Assembly (NCBI RefSeq): GCF_963082655.1
Contig: NC_081555.1
Span: 28,133,266-28,197,265, forward strand
Reading direction: 5' to 3'
Source: Stomoxys calcitrans
Lineage: Eukaryota > Arthropoda > Insecta > Diptera > Muscidae
DNA length: 64,000 bases
Position 1 is the stretch's first letter. Every line of letters begins with the position of its first letter. Shown here piece after piece: positions 1 through 11,924 of the stretch. Under the pieces are notes generated by a model that worked only from the letters and a program-made list of their open reading frames with translations, was not told the DNA's origin and made no database searches. Both the position numbers and the translations under genes were made by a program.

Positions 1-560
1 GTTGCGAATAGAGTACCCCAAAACCACACCACAGCTTTAGATTTAGTGGTAGGTTAGGTTAGTTAAGGTAGAATGGGTTGCCCACCATAGGTGAGTTCAC
101 TCGGAGGCCAGTTTGACCCATTTAAATATGCTAGAAAGAAGGAGAAGAGAAGAGAGGGGTAACGCCTATCCCCACGAAAGCACGTATGTGCCTTCGCCGG
201 CATCCTCCGTCGGAACTATCCCGTCCCGTCCACAAATTTCAGAAGACGTCACACAGTTAAGTTCGCAAGATCACCCAGAAAGGCGAGTTTGTGTCCCTGC
301 AGGTCCGGACAAGAACAGAGCAAGTGCTCGATAGTCTCTGCTCATGCTCATCAAAACACCTCCTACAGAAGTCATTGTGCGGTGCTCCCATACACGCCGC
401 CATGCGTCAATGGTACAGTGTTACTGAAACCGGTTATGACCCCTGTTAAGGTATTCAGCGACCTTCCAGGTTTACTATCGTCGCCTCGATTATACCGCGA
501 TGGTATGAGCTGCTCCCATCGAAGACTAAGTGTAGATATTTCGTCTTCTACGACACCTAA
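1..560 (-). mobile_element. Decayed non-LTR retrotransposon fragment
   Basis: Read on the minus strand, bases 470-520 match the RNase H-proximal part of the element at 50.7 kb (the segment encoding GSSSYHRGIIEATIEILE). The rest is unrelated or decayed. At the low-coordinate end (45-120) it carries the AACCTAACCT-type tail and a ~70 bp block repeated at 57157-57225. It has no intact frame. Two different non-LTR pieces may be joined here. Confidence 0.6.
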
Positions 561-1329
561 GTGAATGCCTTTTTCTTGCCATTTTAAACGTTTAAATTCC
601 GTTAAGTGTTGATCCTTAGTTAAAAGGGAATATCTAAACTCATAGCCTTGTCCAGAGGAGGATTTTATCTTTCGGGACCAGCCCTATCATCATGCCAGGC
701 CAAATTGAGTAGAGGCCACTACTAGAGCCAAGTTTAAAGCCTTTTCCTTGCAGCAACAAATGAGCTCGACGCGCTTCTGAAGGATTCACCCCTTACCTTC
801 TATCCCCACCTTAACTCCGATTTAGATTGGAGAATCCTCTTTTCATTTATCAGCCATCTCTTAGTGGATATCAGGCCTTCGGGATTGATCCGGTCCATGT
901 GTGATGAGGCAAGTCGCTTCACTCGTTTTCCTGCCCACATATTCAGTGCCATGTAGGTTTACGTCTTTGAGGAATGAACTGTCCCATTGATCTTTTTAAT
1001 TATTAAAGTATTATTGAAATATTGCACTTAGTCTGTTTTGCCGTCAAGCTGAGCTATTCTGTCGATGCATCGACCCTTTTTGCGTGCCAACAACGAAACA
1101 CCAGAGGTATTTTGCCAACGGGAATGTAGGCAACAACACCACACAATAGAGAGAGTTTCAGCAAGTGTTCGACGTAGACAACAACTAAACACAGGCCTTA
1201 GCAACAGAGTGGACAAGTAACCATTATACCGAATGGCAAGGGTATGAGCAGCTTGAGCAGGGACCGTCATGTGTGAAGTGCAACGGTGGCAGTATCCAGG
1301 TAAGTGGAGTGGAAAACTTTAGTATGCTA
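561..1329. other. Unclassified, no supported gene
   Basis: The composition is moderately GC-rich and transposon-like. The short frames here have no recognisable motif. It probably continues the retrotransposon debris on the left. Confidence 0.3.
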
Positions 1330-2590
1330 AGCCTAGCTTTAAATCAAAATAGTCACCAGCGTTTTGCTCCGTATTCACTAGACATGGAAGCTGCTGAGCC
1401 AGTGAAAACGCGACCCGCCACCTCGTGATCTAGAGCCGATCCTCCCCGTGAGTGAACTACGTCTCCGAGACCAACGTAGCCAGCACCTCGCCTTTGCCCT
1501 TCAGACATAAGAGTAACTGAACCCGCGAACACCCATTCGTGGCAAGAGTCTACCACCACCACTCCGTGAATTAGTGCGGTACCCACTTTGTGAGTGAATC
1601 ACGTCACTTCAGACATAAGAGCCGCTGATACACCCACATGTAATCTATCTACTACCATTCCCGCGATTGAGTTCCGTACCCACGTCGTGAGTGAATCACA
1701 TCACCTAGATCCACATAGCTAGCACCTCGCCTTTGTCCTTCCGACATAAGAGCTGCTGGGCCCGCGAATACACCCAAGTGCCATCTGCCAACACCCCGTA
1801 GTTTAGTGGCGTATCCAGGCCGTGAGTGAGCCACGTACCCAGAGATCCACATAACTACCACCTCGCCTTTGTTCTTCCGACATAAGAGCAGCTGAGCCCG
1901 CGAATACACCCACGTGTCATCCATCTTCGACCATACCCCCGTGATTTAGTGCCGTATCCACGCCGTAAGTGAACCACGTATGCCAGGCCAACATAGCCAG
2001 CACCTCACCTTTGTACTTCACCCACGTGCCATCTCTTTACGATTATCACCCCGTGGTTTAGTTCCGTACCCACGACGTGAGTAAATCACGTCACCGAGAC
2101 TCACATAGCTAGCACCTCGCCTTTGTCCTTCCGACAGAAGAGCCGCTGAACCCGCGAACATCCATTCACCATTCTCCGTGATTTAGCTTCGTACCCGTAA
2201 GTGAACTACGTGCCTGAGACCATCGTAGCCAGCACCTCGCCTATATCCTTTGGACATAAAAGCCACCCACGTGTCATCTAACTACGACCACTCCCCCGTG
2301 ATTTAGTGCCGTATTCACGTAGTGAGTGATTCACGTCACCAAGATCCACATAGCTACCACCTCGCCTTTATCCTTCCGACATAAGAGCCGCTGAGCCCGC
2401 GAACACACACTCATGGCATCTGTCTACGACCGTTACCCCGTGAATCATCCACGCCGTGAGTGAATCACGTCTCCGAGGTACCCGTAGCCAGCCTCTAAAC
2501 CTTGAACGCACACTCCTACCATCCGCCAGTGACCGTCATGCCGTGACTTGGTGCCATATCCACGTCGTGAGTGAATCACATCTCCGCAGA
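1330..2590. repeat. GTGAGTGA satellite, about 10 degenerate units
   Basis: Units of uneven length, roughly 100 to 165 bases, each carry CGTGAGTGAATCACG-like and CACCTCGCCTTTGTCCTTC-like blocks and a GACATAAGAGC-like core. Copies of the first block begin near 1447, 1590, 1689, 1821, 1966, 2079, 2188, 2320, 2455 and 2569. The core CGTGA...TCACG is a near-palindrome. Unit length variation suggests old unequal exchange. Confidence 0.85.
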
Positions 2591-3540
2591 TTTCCAACTA
2601 GAACTTAAGTCTGACCCGATAAAACCTAAATTAAGTACTACTCACTGAATAAAACCTATAGAAACAAATATAAACAGCCTGATGTCTCTGTCTCACTCAC
2701 TCGCACAAATAAATTTCTGTAAATGACCCTTCTCCTGGAAAGCTATATCCCAGGTTAACTCATCGTTACACAGCATGGCCACATGTAGTTCCGGCTCTGA
2801 TGACAGGCTGGTCGATTTCTTGACTCGTTTGCCCTCAAGCGCATGAAAATCGACTGAACGCTGCTACTTGCCCTCAGTATTGATTTAAGATGCCCCTGTG
2901 GAGAGTACATTTTTCTGAGTTCCCTTAATGGCTTTGACGAAAGGGTCCATTAAAGGCATCTGCTTTGCAGTTGTGTCCTTTCGGGCGCACGGTCTTTTCA
3001 TTTGGGATCTTGTTTCCCTATGTATCATCTGTAGCAGTTTCCGTGGGCATTCGTTCTTATGTTTTCCGATGAAATAAGGCGTGACATATCTTCCACGACA
3101 CTTCCGATGGTATTTGTCCTAATGTTTTCCCATGAAGCAGGGCGAGGCATAAGTTCCACGAAACTTTTGTTAAGGTTGGACCCAAATGTCATGGCATTTA
3201 CCCGCGATATGAAGGCGCCGCAAGACAATTTTTTCTCCCGAATTAATGCATTGATCCTAGGTTTTAACTCATGCACCGGGATACTAAGAACGGATCCTCA
3301 TATAAACTTTGCTCAAAATCCAGAATTCTTGGTGGCCTATTCACTTGTCCCTTTTTTCATTGCACGCAAAGCTAAACCCGTTTTTCCAGTGGGTGGTAAA
3401 TCAATTGCCTCGAATTCAGGTAAATATTCCAAAGTAATTTCAATATTCCATGAACTCAGACCAATGAACAGATAAAACCCCTCAGTGAATCTTTATCAAA
3501 TTCTTTTCGAAGCATTTAGCCATTGAGGGCCTACCTTTGC
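2591..3540. other. Unclassified, possible transposon remnant
   Basis: A plus-strand frame of 138 codons (3059-3475) and an overlapping minus-strand frame both contain an internally repeated GTTTTCC-ATGAA block at 3060 and 3124. Neither frame shows a known motif. I see no convincing gene here. Confidence 0.3.
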
Positions 3541-5790
3541 CATTAAATGCGTGTGCGTGCGTGTGTGCATGACTCACCAAATTAAATGCTGTTGTCTTCA
3601 TGGCAAAGCAAAAAAAAAAAACTCAAGGAGATGTTAGAGAGATAGAATAAGCAAACTAAAGCAATTCCCATCATGTCCGTCTGGCATAACCAAGCACGGC
3701 GCAATATTAATTTTGTGAAAATCTCAGCATTTGAGGGTTATTTATGACAAACTCCCACTGCCGCCCAGCCAACTGAATGGTTCATTCTACCACCGCCCAT
3801 GGTGAGACAATATCATTAACCAGATTTCAATTTGTGCTACAAAGTGTTTATGACTGCTGTGAGCTCTCTCTCTCTCTCCCCATGTCTTTGTTAAATACAC
3901 CACCCACACCACAGAGAACCTTATTGCTTTTTTGGGAGTCTTGAGGGGGTTTGTTCTTTTTTCCTACGCCTTTTGAAAGACAATGCAAATACACACACAC
4001 ACGCACACACACAACATAGCTACATAGAACGCATTCATTCACAAAGCCTTATGTTTGTTCTATTGTTCTCATACAAACTCCTCCCCCTGTGGGAGAGTGA
4101 AACCAAACAAGAAATCTTCATTACTTGCTCTCTTATTAAAAGTGACCCCCTTATCAACTACCATATACCTGCTCTCTTCCTCTAACATAAATGTGTGTGA
4201 GAAAAATTCCCTAAAGAAAAATTTCCCACCATCATCACTGCAATGGGGTAAACTCTTATTCGGTTTATATGGGAAATTTCCCCCTTTATTTAGTTAGAGA
4301 GAGAGTAGAAACGGTACTCTTTTTACTCTTTGTGCTTTGTGTGTTTGCATGGGAGAGTGAGTGATGTATTTGATTTGTTTTATTTGACATTTATGACCCA
4401 TTTGGGGTGTTGCTTGACATTGCGCTCTTTGGCGTGGGTGTTTGCCCAAGCACAAATATATTTTTAATGAAAGTCTGGATAAACAGCAAATCTCAGTACT
4501 CCTTGGCTATAAGCGTCCACAACTAAATAAGGCACTAGTGATTGATAGCCGCTGGAATGGGTGCTAATGAGACAATGATGTCATCATTACACAGAAATTG
4601 TTAAGGTGTCAATAACATCTTCTCTCGTTGTTTGCTTTTGTTTGGTGCTTTGAGAGCCATGTATAACCAAGGTAAACATCATTAAGAGCAGTTAGCAGTG
4701 AGGTTAATTAGTCTGGGTAAATTAACTAAAACGCATTAGCCATACGATTTGTAGAGTAAGGGATATGTTGTCAAAAACCTCAATGGAAGTTAATGGAGCT
4801 ATCATTTCTATGGAGAATTGCCCAAATTTCGAAGAAAAAATATCAAACTATTCGATTTTTGAGCGACTTTAGGATTCATGGCCTATGTGGTTTACTTTTT
4901 TGCTATGGAGATAAAGCCCGGTCTAAAGTCCCTACATGCCCTTGGAATGCAAGACCAGGGTGATACCCTGCTGTTCAGTTAATTCAAAAGACTTGTAGAT
5001 TCTTGCCGCCCACCCTGTCTAAATACAGTGTGATAAGTGTCCTTTCCACAGTTCTTTGCTATGATAAAAGGATCCTTTGAATGACATTCATATTGAAATC
5101 CTCCTCTTGAATCATTTACTCCCCATTTACTAACTACAGGTAATTAAAATTCTCCAAAAAAAAAAACAACCTTCGCCAGCCATGTGAGAATGCGTTGGTG
5201 TGACTTTTGATCATAATAACTATCTGTGTCAAAAGTTGACCCATTGTTCACTCCTTCATTTCCTTTTTTTCGACATGGCATTTGCGTTTATGCCTTTTTG
5301 TCAAGCCTTTGTGTCTTGTGCCTTAACTGAACCCTTTTTCCCAGTGATTTGTTCCCACTGCGGTGTAGTGGTGGCATTGTGGTAATGTAACCCCTTCGTG
5401 ACCAACCCACGCAATCATTTCACAACAATTAACGTTGAATATTTAACGATTACGCCACACCAATAACATAACGAATGACAACAATTGTCACAACAATGAA
5501 TATTTGAAATGAAAAAAAAAGCGGAGAAAATTACAACCGGAAAACCAAGCAAAGTCACAGCCGCCAAACAAGCAAAGGGGAAAAAACAATTAGCTACGGA
5601 AACACAACACTCACTTGTACACGTGTGGCTGTAGAAGGGGTTCCAAGGCGAAAGGTTTAATAGTGGTATGTAGATCGTCAATTGTTGAACTTTTGGTTAC
5701 AGAGAAACATGGCTTAGAAAAGAACCTCTTTAGCAGCAACTTATTCCATGTAACACTATGCTGAAAAGTGCAAAAAATTGGGCAAAATCT
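3541..5790. other. Low-copy AT-rich DNA with microsatellites
   Basis: No gene or recognisable transposon is visible. It includes a CT run at 3863-3878, a CA run at about 3990-4016 and small poly-A tracts. Composition resembles unique intergenic DNA. Confidence 0.5.
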
Positions 5791-5792
5791 TA

Positions 5793-5990
5793 GTATACCC
5801 ACCACCGAAGGATGGGGGTATATACATTTTCTCACTCCGTTTGCAAAACATCGAAATATCCATATCCGACCCTATATACTATATGAAAAATCCGCAATTA
5901 CTTTTTGGGCAACCCAATATATTCTTGATCAGCGTAAAAATCTAAGACGATCTAGCCATGTCCGTCCGTCTGTCCGTCCGTCTATCCGTC
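5793..5990. mobile_element. Helentron/DINE-1-like terminal fragment
   Basis: It starts with the TATACCCACCACCGAAGG terminal motif, continues with CTTGATCAGCG and CATGTCCGTCCGTCTGTCC, and is cut into by a mariner MITE end at 5876-5917. The same terminal block recurs at 15735, 25300 and 42800. Confidence 0.6.
5876..5917. repeat. Solo end of the mariner MITE
   Basis: This 42-base fragment ends in AATTACTTTTTGGGCAACCC then AA and TA. It matches one terminus of the two complete MITEs at 8116 and 12462. It sits between CCCTATA and TATTCTTGATC of the host repeat, so it looks like a nearly complete internal deletion of a MITE. Confidence 0.7.
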
Positions 5991-7664
5991 CGTCTGTCCA
6001 TCCATATCCCAAATATCTTTATTTGAACCCCATATTGCGATGGTCAGTAAATAGGTGCTATTTTTGGGATATTTTAGAAAAGGGGTAGACCCCCAGAAAA
6101 TTGGTCCCGAAATTGAGTATCAATTTCGTGCTCTACTCCCCAATACCTTTCATTTGAGCCCCACATTGACATGGTCAGTAAATATGACCGATTTAGGTGT
6201 GTTTTTGGGGAGTGCCCTCCAAAGTGGTCCTCCACACACTTAGCCCTGAAAATATATCAGCATCGTGCTTTATTCTCATATATCTATATATCATTTATTT
6301 GAACTCTATAATGCCATTGGCCTCGAAATTGGATATCAAATTCGTTTTCTAGTCTCAAATACCTTTCATTTAAACCCCTTATTGCAAAAGTCAGCAAATA
6401 TGTCCGGTTTGAGGTATGGGCCCTAAAAACTATCAATATCGAGCTCCACTGCCTTGAAGACCCAAATTGTCGTGGTGAGTAAATACATTCTACTTGGGGG
6501 TTGTTAGGGGGGTGGGACGTCCCCTAGACAGTTGGTCCCGGATGTTGACTTCAGATTCATGGTCTTCTCCCAAATACCTTTCATTTGAGCCGCATTCCCC
6601 AAACCGGCAAACATGACCGGTTTGGGGAATGGGCGGCCGCTCAGTGACTTGGCCTTGAAAATATATATCAGATTCGAGTTCTATTTTGGGACGTCCCCTA
6701 GACAGTTGGTCCCGAATGTTGACTTCAGATTCATGGTCTTCTCCCAATTACCTTTCATTTGAACCCCATATTTCCATAGACGACAAACATGTTTGGTTTG
6801 GAGGCTGTTTTGGGGGATGTGCGGCCACTCAGTGAGTTGGCCTTGAAAATATATATCGGATTCGTGTTCCACTTTAAAACCCCTCTTATTTGAGCCTCAT
6901 GTTGCAATGATCAGCAAACTCTTCCTATTTGGGTGGTGTTATGGGGGTGGTGTGGCCCAATAGACCCTTTTTCCCGAATATTGATATCAGATTCGTGCTC
7001 TACTCCCAAAGACCTTTCATTTGAGCCCCATATTGCTATGGTCTTAAATTTGTCCTCTTCGGGGGATGTTTTGGGGAGGGGTGGCCCCCATAACACTTGG
7101 TCCCACATTAGGATATCAGATGCGTATTCTACCTGCAACTACCTTTTATTTAAGCCCCATGCTGCCATGGTCAGTAAATAAGTCCTGTTTGGAGGGTGTT
7201 CGTATTCTATTTGAAACTAACTCTCTTTTGATTCCCATATCGCCATGGTCGGGAAATATGTCGGATTTAGGGGAGTTTTGGGGTTGGGGTGGTGCCCCAA
7301 ACACTTGGTCCGAAAATTGGATATCAGGTACGTTTTCTAAACTTCAATATCTTCCATTTGAGTCCGATATTGTTGTGATTGGTCTATATATATATTTAGT
7401 AGGTTTTGGGGGTGGGGCGGCCCCCCTAGGTACCCCATCCGAAATTTGAATACCAAATTTTTGTGTTTAGGTTTCTCTTATACACACAAAATTTGGCTTA
7501 AATCACACCACCCATCTCCGAAATCTGGCTATTCTGAAAATTAGGGTAAGGGGAGGGTCCATTCCCCCCTTCAGATATGTAGTAGTACCCTATTTTCATT
7601 ACGGAATCAGTTCAGCCGTTTTTGATTCTACAAGGAACGCACAAACAAACATAAATTGATTTTT
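5991..7664 (-). mobile_element. Helitron-like element with internal tandem array (family B)
   Basis: Degenerate units of about 125 to 210 bases carry TTTCATTTGAGCCCCATATTG and GGTTTTGGGGGTGGGGTGG. At the right end, read on the minus strand, is TATAAAAATCAATTTATG then TTTGTTTGTGCG. That is the usual 5' start of animal Helitrons. No Rep/helicase frame is present, so it is non-autonomous. The 3' end is not identified here. Confidence 0.6.
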
Positions 7665-8945
7665 ATACCCTACACGACTACTGTGATACAGGGTATTATA
7701 ACTTAGTGCATTTGTTTGTAACACCCAGAAGGAAGAGATATAGACCTACTGATAAGTATACCGATCGACTCAGAATCACTATCTGATTCGATTTAGCTGT
7801 TTCCGTCTGTTTGTCCGTCTGTCCATGTTAATTTGTGTACAAAGTACAGGTCGCAGTTTTCATCCGATCGTCTTAAAATTTGAGACAGGCATGTTTTTCG
7901 GTCTAGAGAAGAAGCCTATTGAAATTGTAAAAAATCGGTTCAGATTAGGTTATAGCTCCCATGTTTGTCCGATTTGCAGTAATATTGCAATAAAATGGTC
8001 ATTTGATAACCGATTCTCTCGAAATTTAGCAGGGAGGATTTTCTTATGACTCACGATATTTTTGATGAATTTTATAGAAATCGGTACAGATTTAGATATA
8101 GCTGTCATATGTGTATTGGGTTGCCCAAAAAGTAATTGCGGATTTTTCATATAGTCGGCGTTGACAAATTTTTTCACAGCTTGTGACTCTGTAATTGCAT
8201 TCTTTCTTCTGTCAGTTTTCAGCTGTTACTTTTAGCTTGCTTTAGAAAAAAAGTGTAAAAAAAGTATTGCTGATTAGAGTTCATTCTAAGTTTTATTAAA
8301 AATGCATTTACTTTCTTTAAAAAAATCCGCAATTACTTTTTGGGCAACCCAAGATATCACCCGATTTTCACTCCTAAAGCCACTGCAAGCGCATTTATTG
8401 ACCAATCTTCCCAAAACTTCGTACAACACTTTCTTTGACGACTTCGTCAATATGTGTAAAGTTTTCTCGAAATCGGTTCTGATTTAGATATAGCTCCCAT
8501 TATATGTTCGTCCGATTTGCAGTAATACTGCAATAAAATGGTCATTTGTAAACCGATTCTCTCGAAATTTGGCAGAAAGGGCTTTCTCTTGACTCTCGAC
8601 ATTACTTGTGAATTTCATGGAAATCGCTTCAGATTTAGATATAGCTCTCATATATATATATCGTCCGATATTAACTTCTAGAGTCACAGCAAGCGCATAT
8701 ATTGACCTATCTTGTCAAAATGTTGCTAAACGCTTTCCACGACGACTACCACAGTATTTGAGAAGTTTGCTCGAAATCGGTTCAGATTTAGATATAGCTC
8801 CCATATATATGTTCGTCCGATTTGGAGAAATATTGCACTAAAGGGCTCATTTTTTAACCGATTCTCTCGAAATTTGGCAGAAAGGATTTTCTTATGACTC
8901 TCAACATTACCGGTGAATTTCATAGAATTCGGCCCAGATTTATCT
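7665..8945. mobile_element. Helentron-like element family C (with MITE insertion)
   Basis: It starts with CCCTACACGACTACTGTGATACAGGGTATTATAA and a GTCTGTTTGTCCGTCTGTCC run. Several ~150 base units follow, containing GATTTAGATATAGCTCCCAT and ATAAAATGGTCATTTG. This is the same family, in opposite orientation, as the long array at 34.3-36.6 kb. A MITE sits inside it at 8116-8352. Confidence 0.65.
8116..8352. mobile_element. Mariner-type MITE, copy 1 (237 bp)
   Basis: Both ends carry terminal inverted repeats: TTGGGTTGCCCAAAAAGTAA then TTGCGGATTTTT, and its reverse complement. A TA precedes the left end; the right flank is GA, a mutated TA. The ends resemble those of mariner elements (AAGTAATTGCGG is shared with Hsmar1-type ends). 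There is no coding capacity. Confidence 0.85.
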
Positions 8946-9544
8946 GCCTACCCCGGTAACAAAAAGTGGAAGCAATTAAACTCTACGGTGTGTTTACTTA
9001 GATGTTAAAGGGTTGTTATGATTGTGTATACAATTTGCTCTCCTTCCTTCATCTAACTCCCACTCCCATTTTTCACTTCTTTAGTACTACTCCAAACACA
9101 TTTATTGTGTGTTCCAATAAAAATCTCTTGGTTTGACAACACTTCTCCTTGGGTAAGGCGATATGTTTGAAAATAATTTGTTTATCATGCCCTTTTTCTT
9201 TCATATTTGAATACTCATTACCATAGTTGCTGTTGGTGTTGTTGTTGTTGTTATAGTTGCTGTTTTACACCTACTCTCTGGCTCACGTGTTGTCTTAGAT
9301 GTGTGGGAAATTTTTGTGGCTTGTTTACGAGAGAGGGTGGGGTAGAAACCGTTACAGGATATGCGATGATGACCTTTTTGGCATGAGAGTGTGGCGGCTG
9401 ACTTCTGGCGCGCAGTTTAAAAAACAGAACTAATGGATTTTGGCTTTTATTTCACCCATTGAGCAAAGTGAGGAAATAAAAGCCGCGTGTACACACATAA
9501 ATTAGGTGCAGGTATAGAGGCGTCATATTGTGAGGCCTTTTAAA
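8946..9544. other. Intergenic, no gene seen
   Basis: AT-rich unique-looking sequence with a GTT microsatellite at about 9231-9253. I see no gene. Confidence 0.5.
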
Positions 9545-10443
9545 AGAAATGAAAACCATATATGAAATATCCAAGGAACTCAAAACACGTATGCAATGGC
9601 AGCCGGTTATACGCACCGGATTAACCCTATGGAATCCTCATCGGCAAGGGCTGCCGCCTCAGTGTACGTGTTTGCCCGTTTTTTTCGTCTTGGAAGAGGC
9701 ACATCCCGGAATGCCTTTTCAGCACGTTTCTGGCCCGAGATTGAAATGAACCCCTGGTTCTGATCGGTTTGCCAGACCCGTCTACGTCATCGGTCGTTAT
9801 CAGTGAGGTTAAACCGGTGCATGGAGTGGGCACATTCCCGAACTTGCTCTGGCCTTACGTCACTACGGGAGTATAGTCACACTGAATTTGTTGCAAGGTG
9901 CTGTGCGAACATAGACAGCAATGGGTCACAAGCGTCGTAGTCGCCTTCGGTGTCCTTGTCGTCGTACTATGTGACTCCTCCGACTTCTACCATGCGGCAA
10001 CATACGCAACAGCAGCATGGAAGAACATATTAGTTGCAGCGATCCAGGTGACAAAGCTGATCAACACCGATATAAGTGGGCTACTGTCTGGCTACAATCG
10101 TCTGGTTCTGGGAGACTTCAATGCGCATCAAAGGCCTGCGCAAGACCATTCATTGGTGACTGCTTTTGCTGAACTAGTGCACACTGAACCCCCAGGATGT
10201 TGTATATCGAGACGCATCACGTTTCATGGCATTCCCCCTAGGTGACGACCAGCGGAGCATAGGAAGAGCGGATTGAAAGCTCCACGTTTTGCACCGAAAC
10301 CCTAGTGCCCCCACTAGGGTTACGAGGAGATGCAGCAGCTAGCCAGACATTTCCATTGCATCCCCTGATCTCCTGAATGATGTATTCAGGCAAGCCGTCA
10401 TTTCTTTGGGATCAGACCACCTCCCCATAATTCTCACCATCGA

Positions 10444-10531
10444 CCAATCACCCATCTTCCAACCACCCATCTTCCAACCACCCATCTTCCAACCACCCAT
10501 CTTCCAACCACCCATCTTCCAACCACCCATC
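10444..10531 (+). repeat. 15-bp minisatellite inside the retrotransposon endonuclease
   Basis: Six copies of CCCATCTTCCAACCA, nearly identical, encode repeated PIFQP in the frame that follows SDHLPIILTID. The expansion stays in frame. Confidence 0.9.
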
Positions 10532-10827
10532 TTCATAACCTCTGAGTGGCGAACGTTTATCAATCGGCAGAAGGCCGATTGGGTCGGCTTCAGAGGGTAC
10601 ACCTATCGCAGCTTCAGTGGACTGAAAATCCCCTCGAATGTGGTAGTTGCCCAGAGGGACTTCTGAGACATCATTAACGCAGCAGCCAGTCGCTTTATAC
10701 CAGCCGGTCGAATATTCCAAGTGCGGCCCACTTCGCAGGCAGTGATATTCGCAGACAAGCGTGATGGGATTTGTTGAAGGGACCAAAGAGAAAACTCCCT
10801 TAGCCTCACGCAAGTGGTCGCAGCAAT

Positions 10828-11040
10828 CTACCAAGCCACAATGTCCAGAGGCATTAGATGTAGCATTGAATTCAGTGCATCACATGAAGTCGTCCTCAGT
10901 GCGGCTGCGATGCACAAACAAGCCATCCTTTGGATCCGGTTGAGTATTGATCGGTAGGTGGACTTTTGAAGCACCGTCCACCAGACCACATCACCATATA
11001 GCATTATAGGTCTGACAACTGCAGTATATGCCCATTGCAT
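10828..11040 (-). pseudogene. Inverted reverse transcriptase fragment
   Basis: The minus-strand frame reads MQWAYTAVVRPIMLYGDVVW and continues through LNRIQRMACLCI, a motif set found after the catalytic core of non-LTR reverse transcriptases. A related plus-strand piece is at 30370-30490. Its orientation opposes the flanking element. Confidence 0.8.
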
Positions 11041-11924
11041 GACGCACGATCAAAACCCCCAACTTTTGACAATGGCCCTTCTCTCACCAGTAGCCAAGAC
11101 GCTTGAGGCACTACTCCTCCCGAGCCTAGTAGGAGAATTACCATTCGCCGGGCATCGGTATGGATTTGGAAGACTGCACAGCTGTGCATATCATTACCGC
11201 ACACATTTGCCGTGACTTTAATCAGCCCAGGCCATGTGGCACTGGACCTATCGAAGGCATTCGACACGGTCAGCCATGCCAAACTATTTGAGGACATCGC
11301 CAACACGTACCTTCAGCCAGGCCTGAAACGCTGGGTGGCGAATTATCTGTGTGGTCGCCAGTCATTTGTAGAATATAGGGATAGGAAGTCGAAAAACCGT
11401 AGACTGAAACAGGGAGTTCCGCAAGTAGAGGTGATATCTCGGGCACTCGTCAACCTCTACCTATCTTCCATTCAACACCCCCACAACCGGCATAGACATT
11501 GTATCATATGCGAACGATTACACAATTATGTCATCAGGCCCCCAAGACATCTGCGATAGGTTGAATGTCTACCTCAACGAACTTGGCTCATATTTCGCTG
11601 GACCTGAAGAAATTGACCTCCCCCGGTCAATTGAACTCTATTATGATCCGGCAGATGCCACCGCCTCAACTCCTACAGAGCAAGGATTGATGCCGATGTG
11701 CAGGATGTATGTCACGATTGTGACCAAGCACCAAACTATACACGTCACCAGTTTAACTGCCCAGCGAGACCCACTCGACCCAGAGCCAAATCCCATGGGA
11801 CGCTCCCCATCTTAGTCGCACAGTTCCTGGATCTGGATACTCAAGAGAATCAAGCAGACGAAGGATAGAATAGGATGCTACAACAACAACAACTGATGCA
11901 GTTAGTGTGGGATTGTAAATGGGA

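Larger units (their letters stand above)
9545..11885 (+). pseudogene. Rearranged non-LTR retrotransposon
   Basis: Plus-strand pieces appear in the expected order but in broken frames. At 10080-10245 is an endonuclease (APE-type) segment with LVLGDFNAHQRP. At 10406-10440 is its SDHLPIILTID motif. At 11212-11440 is a reverse transcriptase segment with VALDLSKAFDTVSH and LKQGVPQ. At 11560-11880 is the C-terminal zinc-knuckle-like region and a CAACAACAAC tail. Between them, 10828-11040 is a reverse transcriptase piece on the opposite strand. Frameshifts and deletions make it non-functional. Confidence 0.8.

Noticed and set aside
45..60. Telomere-type GGTTAGG repeats
   Set aside because: Only two or three copies, at ends of retrotransposon fragments at several sites; flies do not use this telomere repeat.
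3059..3475. 138-codon plus-strand open frame
   Set aside because: No recognisable motif; overlaps an open frame on the other strand and contains an internal repeat; composition is like transposon debris.
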